NCBI RefSeq assembly: GCF_000092285.1 | Contig: NC_014100.1 | Coordinates: 4,526,001 to 4,590,000, forward strand | Origin: Caulobacter segnis ATCC 21756 | GTDB taxonomy: Bacteria > Pseudomonadota > Alphaproteobacteria > Caulobacterales > Caulobacteraceae | Length of the DNA stretch: 64,000 nt | Reading direction: 5' to 3' | Shown here: piece by piece, positions 34,955 to 46,322 of the stretch | How positions within the stretch are numbered: the stretch's first letter is position 1 | Layout of the letters: each line of letters opens with the position of its first letter | The notes under the pieces: generated by a model | Seen by the model: only the letters and a program-made list of their open reading frames with translations | Databases searched by the model: none | Told to the model about the DNA's origin: nothing | Translations under genes and position numbers: made by a program

Positions 34955-35467
34955 TCAAGCCATTTGCTCGGGCGTGAACAGGCCGACCTTCAGGTCCTTG
35001 GTCTCGTAGATGACCTTGCCGTCGGCCTCCAGAACGCCTTCGCCGATACCCATGACGAGCTTGCGCATGATGACCCGCTTCAGGTCGATCTTGTAGACGA
35101 CTTTCTTGACGTCCGGGGTGACCTGGCCGGTGAACTTGACCTCGCCCACGCCCAGGGCGCGGCCGCGACCCGGCGCGCCCGACCAGCCCAGGAAGAAGCC
35201 GACCAGCTGCCACATGGCGTCCAGGCCCAGGCACCCGGGCATGACGGGGTCGCCGATGAAGTGGCAGCCGAAGAACCAGAGGTCCGGATTGATGTCGAAT
35301 TCGGCTTCGACATAGCCCTTACCGAACTTTCCGCCTTCCGACTCGATGCGGACGATCCGGTCGAACATCAGCATCGGCGGGGCCGGCAGCTGGGCGTTCC
35401 CGGGGCCGAAAAGCTCGCCGCGGCCGCAAGCCAGGAGTTCTTCGTAGGAGTAGGCGTTCTTCTGCAT
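34955..35467 (-). CDS. fabA: 3-hydroxydecanoyl-ACP dehydratase/isomerase
   Basis: FabA of 170 aa, which dehydrates 3-hydroxydecanoyl-ACP and isomerises the product to the cis-3 form, the branch point to unsaturated fatty acids. The catalytic His is in [15 protein letters not shown], and the Asp in [16 protein letters not shown]. The start [20 protein letters not shown] is typical. It is first in the fabA-fabB-fabI unit. Confidence 0.96.
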   Translation of the reverse strand: MQKNAYSYEELLACGRGELFGPGNAQLPAPPMLMFDRIVRIESEGGKFGKGYVEAEFDINPDLWFFGCHFIGDPVMPGCLGLDAMWQLVGFFLGWSGAPGRGRALGVGEVKFTGQVTPDVKKVVYKIDLKRVIMRKLVMGIGEGVLEADGKVIYETKDLKVGLFTPEQMA

Positions 35468-35535
35468 GGGCCACGCCCTAGCACGGCGGCGGGCCGCGCC
35501 TCAATGTTTCCCTGTCGAAACAGGTCGTGAAGCGG

Positions 35536-36072
35536 TCAACCCTTGCGGCACTGGACGGCGGGATCGGCGCCCCAGATCTCGCGCTCGCGCGCCCATCCGG
35601 AGGCCCCGTCGGCGCGAAGCCGGCACCAGCCGTCCTCGCACTTGTCGAGCGCCGCGACGCTCCGCGACTTCAGATAGGCGTTGATCTTGGCCCCGTCTTT
35701 CGGCGCGCTCAGCAGCGGCAGGTTGGTCGGCTGGACCCGCATCGCCGATCGCCGGCCGTCGACGGTGCGTCTGTGCACCCAGGCCAGGCCGCCCTCGGGG
35801 TCGCAGATTCGCCGCCACTCGCGCGTTTCGGCCACGACCTGCACCGGCAGGCCCTTGGCGCGGTAGACCCACAGAAGCTGGTGGGCTTCGTCCGGGCCCT
35901 TGCGGGCGTTCACCTCGGCGTATTTCAGCGAGACGTAGCGCGGGACCTCCAGCCCTGACGGCGTGATCCGGGGCCCCTCGGCGGCCGCCGGACCGGCGGC
36001 GAAGGCGGCGAGTCCCAAAAAAAGTCGCGTGAAACGCTTCCGGGCCGAACCTTGTTCTGTTTTCGACGGCAT
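35536..36072 (-). CDS. Exported SH3-like domain protein
   Basis: A 178-aa protein with a cleavable signal (FLGLAAFAAGPAAA at about 18-31). Two bacterial SH3-like segments follow: VSLKYAEVNARKGPDEAHQL...WRRICDPEGGLAWVHRRTVD and KINAYLKSRSVAALDKCEDG...WCRLRADGASGWARERE. This matches a conserved alphaproteobacterial exported SH3 family often found beside a D-2-hydroxyacid dehydrogenase, as here. Such domains usually bind peptidoglycan or peptides. The ATG at 36072 gives a charged N-terminus. Function is inferred. Confidence 0.82.
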   Translation of the reverse strand: MPSKTEQGSARKRFTRLFLGLAAFAAGPAAAEGPRITPSGLEVPRYVSLKYAEVNARKGPDEAHQLLWVYRAKGLPVQVVAETREWRRICDPEGGLAWVHRRTVDGRRSAMRVQPTNLPLLSAPKDGAKINAYLKSRSVAALDKCEDGWCRLRADGASGWAREREIWGADPAVQCRKG

Positions 36073-36144
36073 GTTGCTTGGCCCCTTCGGGCCCCTTTGC
36101 TACAGCTTTCAAACGCCCGTCAGTGAGAGCTTTTCAGTCCGACC

Positions 36145-37131
36145 ATGGCCGCCCGCAAGCTCAAAGTCGTCGTCACCCGCAAACTCCCCGATCCGGTGGA
36201 GACGCGGATGTGCGAACTGTTCGACACCGAACTGAATATCACCGACACCCCGATGACGGCCGACGAGCTCGTCGACGCCATGAGCCGGGCCGACGTGCTG
36301 GTGCCGACGATCACCGATCGCATCGACTCGCGCCTTCTGTCGCGATCCGGCGACCGGCTCAAGCTCATCGCGAATTTCGGCGCGGGCGTGGACAATATCG
36401 ACGTCGCCACGGCCAATGCGCGCGGCATCATCGTCACCAATACGCCCGGCGTCCTGACGGAAGACACCGCCGACCTGACCATGACCCTGATCATGGCCGC
36501 CTCGCGCCGGATCGTCGAAGGCGCCGAGGTGGTCAAGGCCGGCGGGTTCCACGGCTGGTCGCCGACCTGGATGCTGGGCCGCCGCCTGTGGGGCAAGCGC
36601 CTGGGCATCATCGGCATGGGCCGCATCGGCCAGGCCGTCGCCCGCCGCGCCAAGGCTTTCGGCATGCAGGTGCACTACCATAACCGAAAGCCCGTCAGCC
36701 CGCGCATCGCCGAGGAGCTGGGCTGCACCTATTGGGAAAGCCTGGACCAGATGCTGGCCCGGATGGACTTCATCTCGGTCAACTGCCCGCACACGCCGGC
36801 GACCTACCACCTGCTGTCGGCCCGCCGGTTGAAGCTGCTGCGACCGCAGGCCGTCGTGGTCAACACCGCTCGCGGCGAGGTGATCGACGAGGGCGCCTTG
36901 GCCAACATGCTGGCCAAGGGCGAGATCGCCGGCGCCGGCCTCGACGTCTACGAGCACGAGCCGGCCATCAACCCCAAGCTCCTGAAGCTGCCCAACGTCG
37001 TGCTGCTGCCCCACATGGGCTCGGCCACGGTCGAGGGCCGCATCGACATGGGCGAGAAGGTCATCGTCAACGTGAAGACCTTCATGGACGGCCACCGGCC
37101 GCCGGACCGCGTCATTCCGGCGATGCTGTAG
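36145..37131 (+). CDS. D-2-hydroxyacid dehydrogenase (glyoxylate/hydroxypyruvate reductase type)
   Basis: A 328-aa NAD(P)-dependent dehydrogenase. The substrate Arg region is VVNTARGEVIDEGAL, the Rossmann motif is LGIIGMGRIGQAVARRAKAF, the active Glu is in GLDVYEHEPAINPKL, and the catalytic His is in LLPHMGSAT. The loop IANFGAGVDNIDV and the length fit glyoxylate reductase GyaR/GRHPR-type enzymes. Glyoxylate would also be a product of the malyl-CoA lyase at 16979. It diverges from the SH3 protein gene. Confidence 0.9.
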   Translation: MAARKLKVVVTRKLPDPVETRMCELFDTELNITDTPMTADELVDAMSRADVLVPTITDRIDSRLLSRSGDRLKLIANFGAGVDNIDVATANARGIIVTNTPGVLTEDTADLTMTLIMAASRRIVEGAEVVKAGGFHGWSPTWMLGRRLWGKRLGIIGMGRIGQAVARRAKAFGMQVHYHNRKPVSPRIAEELGCTYWESLDQMLARMDFISVNCPHTPATYHLLSARRLKLLRPQAVVVNTARGEVIDEGALANMLAKGEIAGAGLDVYEHEPAINPKLLKLPNVVLLPHMGSATVEGRIDMGEKVIVNVKTFMDGHRPPDRVIPAML

Positions 37132-37139
37132 GGGCGGGC

Positions 37140-37250
37140 GGGGATAGACGCCCCCTCCGTCTCGTCGCTTCGCGCCGAGCCACCTCCCCCGCAAGCGGGG
37201 CAGGAGGGTGACCACCTCTTCCTCACCCGTGAAACGGGGGAGGTGGCGCG
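37140..37250. repeat. Intergenic inverted repeat
   Basis: The arms CCACCTCCCCCG (37180-37191) and CGGGGGAGGTGG (37235-37246) are perfect complements. Flanking segments (CCCCCTCCGTCTCGTCGC and GCGCGATGCGG) resemble the purine/pyrimidine blocks of the repeats at 18911 and 53619, so it may be a diverged or rearranged member of that family. It fills most of the space between two convergent genes. Confidence 0.6.
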
Positions 37251-37300
37251 ATGCGGATACGCATCGTGACGGTGGGAGCGCTGAATGTGAGCCCCGCCCC

Positions 37301-37840
37301 CTACCCCCTCAACAAATACTCCCGCTCCAGCCGATAGACCGACCCGGCGCTGGTCTGCCAGCTGGAATAGAGCCCGAAGCGGTCGACGGGAAAGCTCGGC
37401 GACTTCAAGAGATTGTGCGCCTGGATCCAGGCGCCGACCTCGGGAACGGCGGCGCGCTTCAGATAGGCCAGGGTGACGTGCGGCGTATAGATCCGCGTCT
37501 CGGGCTTGAGCTCGGCCGCGCGGGCGGCGCTTTCGTTGGCCTTCTGCAGGCGACGCAGGGGGGCGCTGTCCTCGACCCCGGCCCAGACCGCGTGGATGTC
37601 CGCGCCCTCGCCGAAATGCCCCACGCCGGCCAGGGTCAGGTCGAAGGCCGGGGCGTCGATCTGCATCAGCGCCTCGTCGAGATCATCGGCCACATTCTCG
37701 GCCACGTCGCCGATGAAGCGCAGGGTGATGTGAAAGGCCTCCAGAGGCCGCCAGCGCGCGCCCTCGATCCCGTGCTGGCGCGACAGCAGGCCCTCGCCGA
37801 TCTCCGGCGGGATGGCTATGGCGGTGAAGAGACGGAGCAT
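37301..37840 (-). CDS. thpR: RNA 2',3'-cyclic phosphodiesterase (ThpR/LigT)
   Basis: A 2H phosphoesterase of 179 aa from ATG 37840 (MLRLFTAIAIPPEIGEGL). The two catalytic motifs are EAFHITLRFIGDV and YTPHVTLAYLKR. The bilobal length is normal. It opens 2',3'-cyclic phosphates on RNA. It is downstream of the aldo/keto reductase by 14 bp and probably co-transcribed. A longer same-frame reading to 38695 crosses that gene and is not real. Confidence 0.93.
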   Translation of the reverse strand: MLRLFTAIAIPPEIGEGLLSRQHGIEGARWRPLEAFHITLRFIGDVAENVADDLDEALMQIDAPAFDLTLAGVGHFGEGADIHAVWAGVEDSAPLRRLQKANESAARAAELKPETRIYTPHVTLAYLKRAAVPEVGAWIQAHNLLKSPSFPVDRFGLYSSWQTSAGSVYRLEREYLLRG

Positions 37841-37854
37841 GTCCAACCTAACGC

Positions 37855-38907
37855 TTACGGGCACGGATTGGGGTGGCGGGCGTGGATGGCGTTGACCGCG
37901 TCTTCCAGGTCGTCGGTCCAATCGAGGTCGAAGGCGTCGATATTGGTCTTCAGCTGCTCCATCGAGGTCGCGCCGATGATCGTGGCGGTCACGAACGGAC
38001 GGGCGTCGCAGAACTTCAGGGCCAGCTGGGCCGGGTCGAGGCCGTTGGCCTGGGCCAGGGCGACATAGGCGTGGAACGCCTCCTGCGCGCCCGGCCCCTC
38101 GTAGCGCTGCATGCGGTTGTAGAGCGCCTTGCGCGAGCCGGCGGGCGCGGCGCCGTCCAGGTACTTGCCGGTCAGCTGACCCTGGGCCAGCGGCGAATAG
38201 GCCAGCAAGCCCACCTGCTCGCGCATGGCGATCTCGGCCAGGCCGTATTCGAAGGTGCGGTTGGCCAGGTGGTAGGCGTTCTGGATCGAGGCCACGCGCG
38301 GCAGCCCCTTGGTGTCGCTTTCGGCCAGGAACCGCATCACGCCCCAGGGGAATTCGTTCGAGACCCCGACGTGGCGGATCGAGCCCTTCTTCACGTGGGC
38401 GTCCAGCGCCTCGAGGATGTCGCCGAAGCTTTCGAAGTCTTGGTCGTAGTCCTTGTAGGTCTGGCCGCCGAACACCCGCACCCGGCGGTCGGGCCAGTGC
38501 AGCTGGTAGAGGTCGATGTAGTCGGTCTTCAGCCGGCGCAGCGAGCCTTCGACGGCCTCGTCGATCTGGGCCTTGGTCTGGCGCGTGGTCGCGCCGTCCT
38601 TGCGCATCCAGGACAGCCCCCCGAACGCCGCGCCCTGGCCGGCGACCTTGGAGGCCAGCACGACCTCGTGGCGCTTGCCGGTCTTCTGGAACCACGAGCC
38701 GATGTATTCCTCGGTGCGGCCCTGGGTCTCGGGATTGGGCGGGCTGGCGTACATCTCGGCCGTGTCCCAGAAGGTCACGCCGCGACCGAGGGCGTAGTCC
38801 ATCTGCTCGTGGGCCTGGCTTTCAGTGTTCTGCGAGCCCCAGGTCATGGTGCCCAGGCAGCAGCGCGAGACCGTCACATCGGTCCGACCCAGCTTGGCGT
38901 ACTCCAT
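37855..38907 (-). CDS. Aldo/keto reductase (Tas-like)
   Basis: A 350-aa NADP(H)-dependent TIM-barrel oxidoreductase. Catalytic residues are in FWDTAEMYASPPNPETQGRT (Asp and Tyr), VVLASKVAGQG (Lys) and YQLHWPDRRVRVFGGQTY (His). The large loop VRVFGGQTYKDYDQDFESF and the start MEYAKLGRTDVTVSRCCLGT fit the Tas/YajO group. Physiological substrate is unknown. It is the first gene of a probable pair with thpR. Confidence 0.92.
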   Translation of the reverse strand: MEYAKLGRTDVTVSRCCLGTMTWGSQNTESQAHEQMDYALGRGVTFWDTAEMYASPPNPETQGRTEEYIGSWFQKTGKRHEVVLASKVAGQGAAFGGLSWMRKDGATTRQTKAQIDEAVEGSLRRLKTDYIDLYQLHWPDRRVRVFGGQTYKDYDQDFESFGDILEALDAHVKKGSIRHVGVSNEFPWGVMRFLAESDTKGLPRVASIQNAYHLANRTFEYGLAEIAMREQVGLLAYSPLAQGQLTGKYLDGAAPAGSRKALYNRMQRYEGPGAQEAFHAYVALAQANGLDPAQLALKFCDARPFVTATIIGATSMEQLKTNIDAFDLDWTDDLEDAVNAIHARHPNPCP

Positions 38908-39090
38908 CGGCGCTTTCCCAATCCTGTTTTCGTCTTCGTTCTAAGGCGTCGAGCGGCGGGTTGGGAAGCGTCGCGGCGGCGCGCGGGCGCATACCATGAA
39001 CACTTTTCGAACGGGGATTGCGCCAAGCGCGAGGACACCCGATATTTGGGAAGCGTCCACCGTGGACGCCTAGCTCAAGGGCTTAATTCG

Positions 39091-39843
39091 ATGAACGACT
39101 TCAACCGCGGCTACGCGCGCTCGATCCCGGCGGATCGCGCCGACATGTCGGTTGACGCCGGCCTGCGTAGTTTCATGCTCGGCGTCTACAACAAGGTGGC
39201 GCTGGGTCTCCTGCTGTCGGCTGGCCTGGCCTTCCTGACCAGCGCCTATCAGCCGGTGGCCAGCCTGCTTTACGTGCTGACCCCCGACGGCCGCCTGGCC
39301 GGCTTCACGATGCTGGGCACGGTCATCCGCTTCGCGCCGCTGGCGATGATGCTGGTGGCCATGTTCGCCATGCGCAACCCGACCGCCCGCTCGTCCGGCA
39401 TCCTCTACTGGGCGCTGGTCGCCTCGATGGGCGCGGGCCTCGGCGTCTGGCTGCTGGCCTATACGGGCGCCTCGGTCGCCGCGACCTTCCTGATCACCGC
39501 CATCGCGTTCGGCGGCCTCAGCCTGTTCGGCTACACGACCAAGAAGGACCTGACCGGCTTCGGCAGCTTCCTGATCATGGGCCTGATCGGTCTGGTTCTG
39601 GCCTCGCTGGTGCAGATGTTCTTCCCGATGCCGGGTCTGGGCTTCATCATCAGCATCCTGGGCGTGTTCATCTTCGCGGGCCTGATCGCCTATGACACCC
39701 AGCGCCTGAAGATGACCTACTACCAGCTGGGCGGCGACCAGCAGTCGATGGCCGTGGCCACCAACTACGGCGCGCTGAGCCTCTATCTGAACTTCATCAA
39801 CCTGTTCCAATTCCTGCTCAGCATCATGGGCAGCCGCCGCTAA
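39091..39843 (+). CDS. Bax inhibitor-1/YccA family membrane protein
   Basis: A 250-aa protein with seven hydrophobic segments and the BI-1 family pattern. The cytosolic N-terminus (MNDFNRGYARSIPADRADMS) precedes TM1 VYNKVALGLLLSAGLAFLTS. The conserved FIFAGLIAYDTQRLKMTYYQ near the C-terminus carries the Asp involved in calcium/proton leak. ALSLYLNFINLFQFLLSIMG ends the protein. Bacterial members interact with FtsH in E. coli or act as a calcium leak channel. The start is ATG 39091. A strong terminator follows. Confidence 0.93.
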   Translation: MNDFNRGYARSIPADRADMSVDAGLRSFMLGVYNKVALGLLLSAGLAFLTSAYQPVASLLYVLTPDGRLAGFTMLGTVIRFAPLAMMLVAMFAMRNPTARSSGILYWALVASMGAGLGVWLLAYTGASVAATFLITAIAFGGLSLFGYTTKKDLTGFGSFLIMGLIGLVLASLVQMFFPMPGLGFIISILGVFIFAGLIAYDTQRLKMTYYQLGGDQQSMAVATNYGALSLYLNFINLFQFLLSIMGSRR

Positions 39844-39869
39844 GCGACGGACGGAAGACGGAAGCCAGG

Positions 39870-39899
39870 AGCCTCGGCGGGAAACCGCCGGGGCTTTTT
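39870..39899 (+). terminator. Intrinsic terminator of the BI-1 gene
   Basis: The stem AGCC-t-CGGCGG (39870-39880) pairs with CCGCCG-g-GGCT (39885-39895) over a GAAA tetraloop, followed by five T (39895-39899). A textbook Rho-independent terminator 26 bp after the stop. Confidence 0.9.
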
Positions 39900-39967
39900 G
39901 CTGCGGCCACGCTCGACGCGGCGACCCCGCGCGCCCACATTGTCGGGCAAGGACCTTGGAGGACGCG

Positions 39968-40320
39968 ATGATCCGGACCCTTAGCCTCGCCGCCGCGCTC
40001 GCCCTGGCCGCGGCCGCCGCGCACGCCCAAGCCCTCCCCGCCTATCCGAAGATCGCGCCCGGTCCCCTGCTGGCCTCGCCCCGCCTGAGCCTCTCCAAGC
40101 CCGTCGACCCCCCGCGCCGCTACGCTACGAGGGCGCGCCGACGCCGCTGCCCCGCGGCGTGGCCAAGACCTCGGTCGAACGGCGTGAAGGCGGCGTCACC
40201 GGGGCCGCCGGCCTCCTGTGCGGCATCCAGCCCAGCGCCGACGACAGCGGCGTCGGGACGGCCCGCGGCTACGACAAGGACGGTCGCTTCGTCGGCGCCA
40301 AGCTGGCCTTCTCGTTCTGA
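39968..40320 (+). pseudogene. Small secreted protein gene broken by a frameshift
   Basis: It begins at ATG 39968 with a clean signal peptide (MIRTLSLAAALALAAAAAHA) and reads to PVDPP, then falls out of frame into Arg-rich junk. The other frame continues with normal codon use (YEGAPTPLPRGVAKTSVERR, LCGIQPSADDSGVGTARGYD) to the TGA at 40320 (end KLAFSF). The break is at the C run 40108-40113; one more C would restore a 117-aa protein. It could be a real 1-nt deletion, a phase-variable C tract or a sequencing error. I do not recognise the family. Confidence 0.7.
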
Positions 40321-40329
40321 CCCAGGCGG

Positions 40330-40662
40330 TCAGTCGACGACCGAGAACTTGCCTTTTTCGAACACCCTCAGCACCTGGGCCAGCTCGTGGCCGCGCTTGA
40401 GGATTTGCCCGCCTTGGCCAAACACCGCCCAGGCGCCCTGCCTGCGAGCAAGGGCCGGATGCTTCTCCACCCGATAGAGCGGCGCCTCCGCCGCATGACG
40501 GAAGATCGAGAAAACGGCTCGGTCGGCGAGGCCGGCGATGCCGTAGTCGCGCCACTCGCCCGCGGCGACCATCCGGCCATAGAGGCGCATCAGCTGATCA
40601 AGCTCTCGTCGCTCGAAGAACACGACGCCGCCGACCGGGTTGGGCTGCGATTCCAGGGCCAT
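40330..40662 (-). CDS. DUF2794 family protein
   Basis: A 110-aa protein that matches the alphaproteobacterial DUF2794 family: GVVFFERRELDQLMRLYGRM, GEWRDYGIAGLADRAVFSIF, EAPLYRVEKHPALARRQGAW and the end GHELAQVLRVFEKGKFSVVD. Function is unknown. It converges with the frameshifted secreted gene (9 bp between stops) and is divergent from the first small-RNA gene. Confidence 0.85.
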   Translation of the reverse strand: MALESQPNPVGGVVFFERRELDQLMRLYGRMVAAGEWRDYGIAGLADRAVFSIFRHAAEAPLYRVEKHPALARRQGAWAVFGQGGQILKRGHELAQVLRVFEKGKFSVVD

Positions 40663-40813
40663 GAGGCGAATCTAGTCCGAAAACGGCCAATTGGAACAGC
40701 CGCGTGTCAGTCGGGTCACAGCCGGCGAAAATGACATGGGATGGTCATGGTGCGCCCTGAAAGGACCTTATTTCGGTCCTTCGCCCGCCTGTTTGCGGCT
40801 CGATAAGATCAAT

Positions 40814-40952
40814 GTCGGCTGATCGGAGACCCTGTGGTCAGGATCCTGAACAGCCCCCCCAGCCCCCAGATCGCGGGCCGGTCAGCCGACAAACTTGAAG
40901 TATCCCCCTCCCCCAACGAGCCCGTGCGGATCCCCTCCCGCGCGGGCTTTTT
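40814..40952 (+). ncRNA. Small RNA 1 with C-rich loop and terminator
   Basis: A predicted transcript of about 139 nt. A promoter-like GATAAG (40802-40807) stands 7 bp before GTCGGCTGATCGG (40814-40826), which pairs with CCGGTCAGCCGAC (40878-40890). The loop exposes CAGCCCCCCCAGCCCC (40851-40866). The 3' end is a strong intrinsic terminator: AGCCCGTGCGG (40919-40929) and CCGCGCGGGCT (40938-40948) with loop ATCCCCTC, then T5. The C-rich loop would pair with G-rich ribosome-binding sites, as in GsrN-type alphaproteobacterial regulators. The start point is inferred. It has a paralogue 255 bp downstream. Confidence 0.75.
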
Positions 40953-41068
40953 GCGTTAGCCCTCTCTGTAACAGGGCGGAGATGCTCGCCGCACGACGGC
41001 CACGCCGCGCCTCTAAACGACCTTGGTTTGGCCCATCCCTGGCCGGCTTGGCGGTCGATAACAGCAGG

Positions 41069-41184
41069 GTCGACGAAGACGGACCGGGGACCCTGTCCAG
41101 CCCCCCCAGCCCCTCCGGTCCCAAGCCTTCGGCGATGCTTAAGGAACCCGCGCGGCCATTCCCCTCCCCGCCGCGCGGGTTTTT
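41069..41184 (+). ncRNA. Small RNA 2, tandem paralogue of small RNA 1
   Basis: A predicted transcript of about 116 nt. Upstream, TTGGCGGTCGATAAC parallels TTTGCGGCTCGATAAG before small RNA 1, giving GATAAC at 41057-41062. The first stem is GGACCGG (41081-41087) with CCGGTCC (41115-41121). Its loop holds the same 16-nt CAGCCCCCCCAGCCCC (41098-41113). The terminator is perfect: ACCCGCGCGGC (41146-41156) and GCCGCGCGGGT (41170-41180), with loop CATTCCCCTCCCC and T5. Sharing promoter, loop and terminator-loop motifs while the stems differ points to a duplicated, selected RNA. It converges with the DUF1223 gene. Confidence 0.76.
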
Positions 41185-41223
41185 CCTTGTCCGGAAGCGC
41201 AGGGATCTCAGGACGCGCCGAGG

Positions 41224-41955
41224 TCAGTTCTCGGCGGCGGAGGGTTGCAGAACACCCAGGATGCGGCCGCCCTTGGCGCCTTGCACCAGCACGACCGTCA
41301 CCAGATCGGATTCGCCTGCCGGCGGCAGGCGATAGAGCTTGGGCCTGCCCGCCCAGGGCCCGAGGCGCACCAGCTCGCGCACCACATTGCGGTGGACCAG
41401 GGTCTGGCCCTTGTTGTCGCCGCGCTTGACGGCGATGTCCTGCTCGCGCGGGTCGTAGCGCACCAGCCAGACCTCGCCGCCGCCGCGCGGAGCGGGACCC
41501 GAGCCGACGGCGACCCGCGTCTTGCCCACGAACTCCATGTCCGGCGGGTTGGACGGCGCCTTGGCCGCCGACTTCACCAGATCCTCGACCGCCTCGGCCT
41601 TGGTTCCGGAAGCCTGCACGCGGCCGGCGACCACCATCTGCGGGGTGGGCACGTCGCGCAGGGCGAACTTCTTGGCGTATGCGCGCTGGCGCTCGGCGAA
41701 GACCGGCTTGGCGAAGGTGTCCTTCCAGCCGAGATAGTCCCAGTAGTCGACCGAGTAGGTCAGGGCCAGGACGCCGTCGCGCTGGGACAGCTCGGCCGCC
41801 AGCTGGTTGGCCTTGCCGCAGGACGAGCAGCCCTGGGCCGTGAACAGCTCGACCACCACGGGCGGCTTGCCCGCCCACGCGGCGGGAGCCCAAGCCAGGG
41901 ACGAAGCGACGCCGGACAGGGCCAGGCAGAACAGGGAGAGGGCGGCCTTACGCAT
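41224..41955 (-). CDS. DUF1223 thioredoxin-like exported protein
   Basis: A 243-aa protein with a signal peptide (SLFCLALSGVASSLAWAPAAWA). A thioredoxin-fold start follows: PPVVVELFTAQGCSSCGKAN, with the redox CSSC, then ALTYSVDYWDYLGWKDTFAK, YAKKFALRDVPTPQMVVAGR and a C-terminal beta-rich part ending GRILGVLQPSAAEN. This is the DUF1223 family of alphaproteobacteria, thought to be periplasmic thiol proteins. The function is unproven. It ends 40 bp from the terminator of small RNA 2. Confidence 0.88.
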   Translation of the reverse strand: MRKAALSLFCLALSGVASSLAWAPAAWAGKPPVVVELFTAQGCSSCGKANQLAAELSQRDGVLALTYSVDYWDYLGWKDTFAKPVFAERQRAYAKKFALRDVPTPQMVVAGRVQASGTKAEAVEDLVKSAAKAPSNPPDMEFVGKTRVAVGSGPAPRGGGEVWLVRYDPREQDIAVKRGDNKGQTLVHRNVVRELVRLGPWAGRPKLYRLPPAGESDLVTVVLVQGAKGGRILGVLQPSAAEN

Positions 41956-42098
41956 TGCGGGTCACTTAAGCCAAGAACGCCCAGGATATCCGTTCACGAG
42001 GCCGTGAATAGCGGCGGTCCATGGGGAGAAATCGTGGAGACATCGTTTTCACGCGCCCCAAAACGACGATGTCGAAGCCAGATGGGGCCGAAACGAAA

Positions 42099-42126
42099 AC
42101 GGCCGGCCCCGCGAGGAGCCGGCCGT
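42099..42126 (-). terminator. Intrinsic terminator of acnA
   Basis: The arms ACGGCCGGC (42099-42107) and GCCGGCCGT (42118-42126) flank the loop CCCGCGAGGA, the same loop as the mdh terminator at 13338. On the minus strand the stem runs into TTTTCGTTT, right for acnA, whose stop is 28 bp before it. Confidence 0.88.
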
Positions 42127-42153
42127 CTCGTGATCAAGCCCGAAGGCTGTCGC

Positions 42154-44843
<2,690 letters not shown>

Positions 44844-45026
44844 ATTCAAGGATCCTTCTCTGTCCACGGCCGCCCGAAAACCACTCCCGGGATCACGCGC
44901 TGATCGGAAGGGACACACAGGTTCCGCCTCCGCGCCGCGTACCACCCAAACCGACTGGAGGGGGACGACCGCGCGCTTCTTAGCGCTGCGTTGGCTCAAC
45001 GTCCATGTCGCGCGCGGGGTCTTGGC

Positions 45027-45650
45027 GTGTTGAGAGTTGTTCTCATAAAGGATTTGGCGATTACACGCGGCGAGCGTCGTCTGTTCTCGGGCCTGGACCT
45101 GACCCTCGCGGCGGGCGAAGCCGCGGTGCTGGTGGGACGAAATGGCGCGGGCAAGACCAGCCTGCTGCGCGCGGTCGCCGGCCTGCTGCGCCCGGCCGAG
45201 GGGACGATCACGTTCGACGGCGCTAGCGGGCCCATGGAAGCTGATGCGGCTCGCGCCGAGCACCTGCATCTGCTGGGCCACCAGGACGGGCTCAAATCCA
45301 GCCGCACCGCCTGGGAGGAGCTGCGCTTCCAGACCCTGTGGACCGGCGGGACCGAGGAGTCGGCCCGCGCGGCGGCGAAACGCTTTGACCTGTTGCGCCT
45401 GCTGGACCTGGAAGTCCGGCGCCTGTCGGCCGGCCAGCGACGACGCCTGGCCCTGGCGCGCCTGGCCGCCAGCCCCCGCGCCCTGTGGCTGCTGGACGAG
45501 CCGATGGCCCCGCTCGACGCGGGCCAACGCGCCGCGTTCGGCGAGGTCATGGCCGAGCACCTGGCCGGCGGCGGCATGATCCTGGCCTCGGTGCACGACC
45601 CTCTGCCGATCCCCACGCGAAGCATCGCCATTGGGGAGATTGGCCAATGA
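45027..45650 (+). CDS. ccmA: Heme exporter ATP-binding protein CcmA
   Basis: A 207-aa ABC ATPase of system I cytochrome c maturation. Walker A is [20 protein letters not shown], the signature is [16 protein letters not shown], Walker B is [13 protein letters not shown], and the H-loop is [12 protein letters not shown] 45027 is the likely start (TTG 45030 also possible). The stop overlaps ccmB by 4 bp (ATGA). With CcmB and CcmC it drives release of heme-loaded CcmE to the ligation machinery. Confidence 0.93.
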   Translation: MLRVVLIKDLAITRGERRLFSGLDLTLAAGEAAVLVGRNGAGKTSLLRAVAGLLRPAEGTITFDGASGPMEADAARAEHLHLLGHQDGLKSSRTAWEELRFQTLWTGGTEESARAAAKRFDLLRLLDLEVRRLSAGQRRRLALARLAASPRALWLLDEPMAPLDAGQRAAFGEVMAEHLAGGGMILASVHDPLPIPTRSIAIGEIGQ

Positions 45651-46312
45651 AGGCGTTCGGCGTCCTTCTGCGGCGCGAGCTGTCCCTGGCCTGGGGCCGG
45701 GGCGGCGGCCCGCTGCTGGCCCTGACCTTTTACGCCTGCGTCGTGGTGCTGCTGCCCATGGCCTCGGGCCGCGCGCCCGAGCGCCTGGCCGCGATCGCGC
45801 CGGGTATCGCCTGGCTGGCCCTGGCGCTCGCCGCCCTGCTCTCCCTCGAAAGGCTGTTCGAGCGCGACTACGAGGACGGGACGCTGGACCTGCTGGCCCT
45901 GGGCCCCGCGCCGCTGGAGGCTGTCGCGGTCGCCAAGTGCCTGGCCCAATGGCTGGCGACGGGCGCGCCCCTGGCCCTCGCGGCCCCCGTCGCGGCGCTG
46001 ATGCTGGGCGCCGACATCAAGGTGATGCCGCTGCTTGTGCTATGCGCCCTGATCGGGGGCCTGGCTTTCGCCTTCCTCGGCGGCCTGGGGGCGGCCCTGG
46101 CCTTGGGCAGCAAGCGTGGCGGCCTCCTGGTCGCCGTCATCGTGCTGCCGCTGTTCGCCCCGCCGGTGATCTTCGGCGCGGGGGCGCTGGACGGCTATTC
46201 GGCCGGCCTGCCCTGGACCGGCGGCCTGCTGCTGATGCTGGCCTATTGCGCCGGCGCGGTGGCCCTGTCGCCGCTGGCCATGGGCGCGGCCTGCCGCAAC
46301 GCGCTCGACTAG
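45647..46312 (+). CDS. ccmB: Heme exporter permease CcmB
   Basis: A 221-aa membrane protein with six hydrophobic segments, coupled to ccmA by a 4-bp overlap. The start [20 protein letters not shown], the loop [20 protein letters not shown] and the end [20 protein letters not shown] match CcmB. It forms the membrane part of the CcmABCD transporter. The remaining ccm genes resume at 48171, with two foreign genes in between. Confidence 0.93.
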   Translation: MKAFGVLLRRELSLAWGRGGGPLLALTFYACVVVLLPMASGRAPERLAAIAPGIAWLALALAALLSLERLFERDYEDGTLDLLALGPAPLEAVAVAKCLAQWLATGAPLALAAPVAALMLGADIKVMPLLVLCALIGGLAFAFLGGLGAALALGSKRGGLLVAVIVLPLFAPPVIFGAGALDGYSAGLPWTGGLLLMLAYCAGAVALSPLAMGAACRNALD

Positions 46313-46322
46313 GGCGCCAGGA

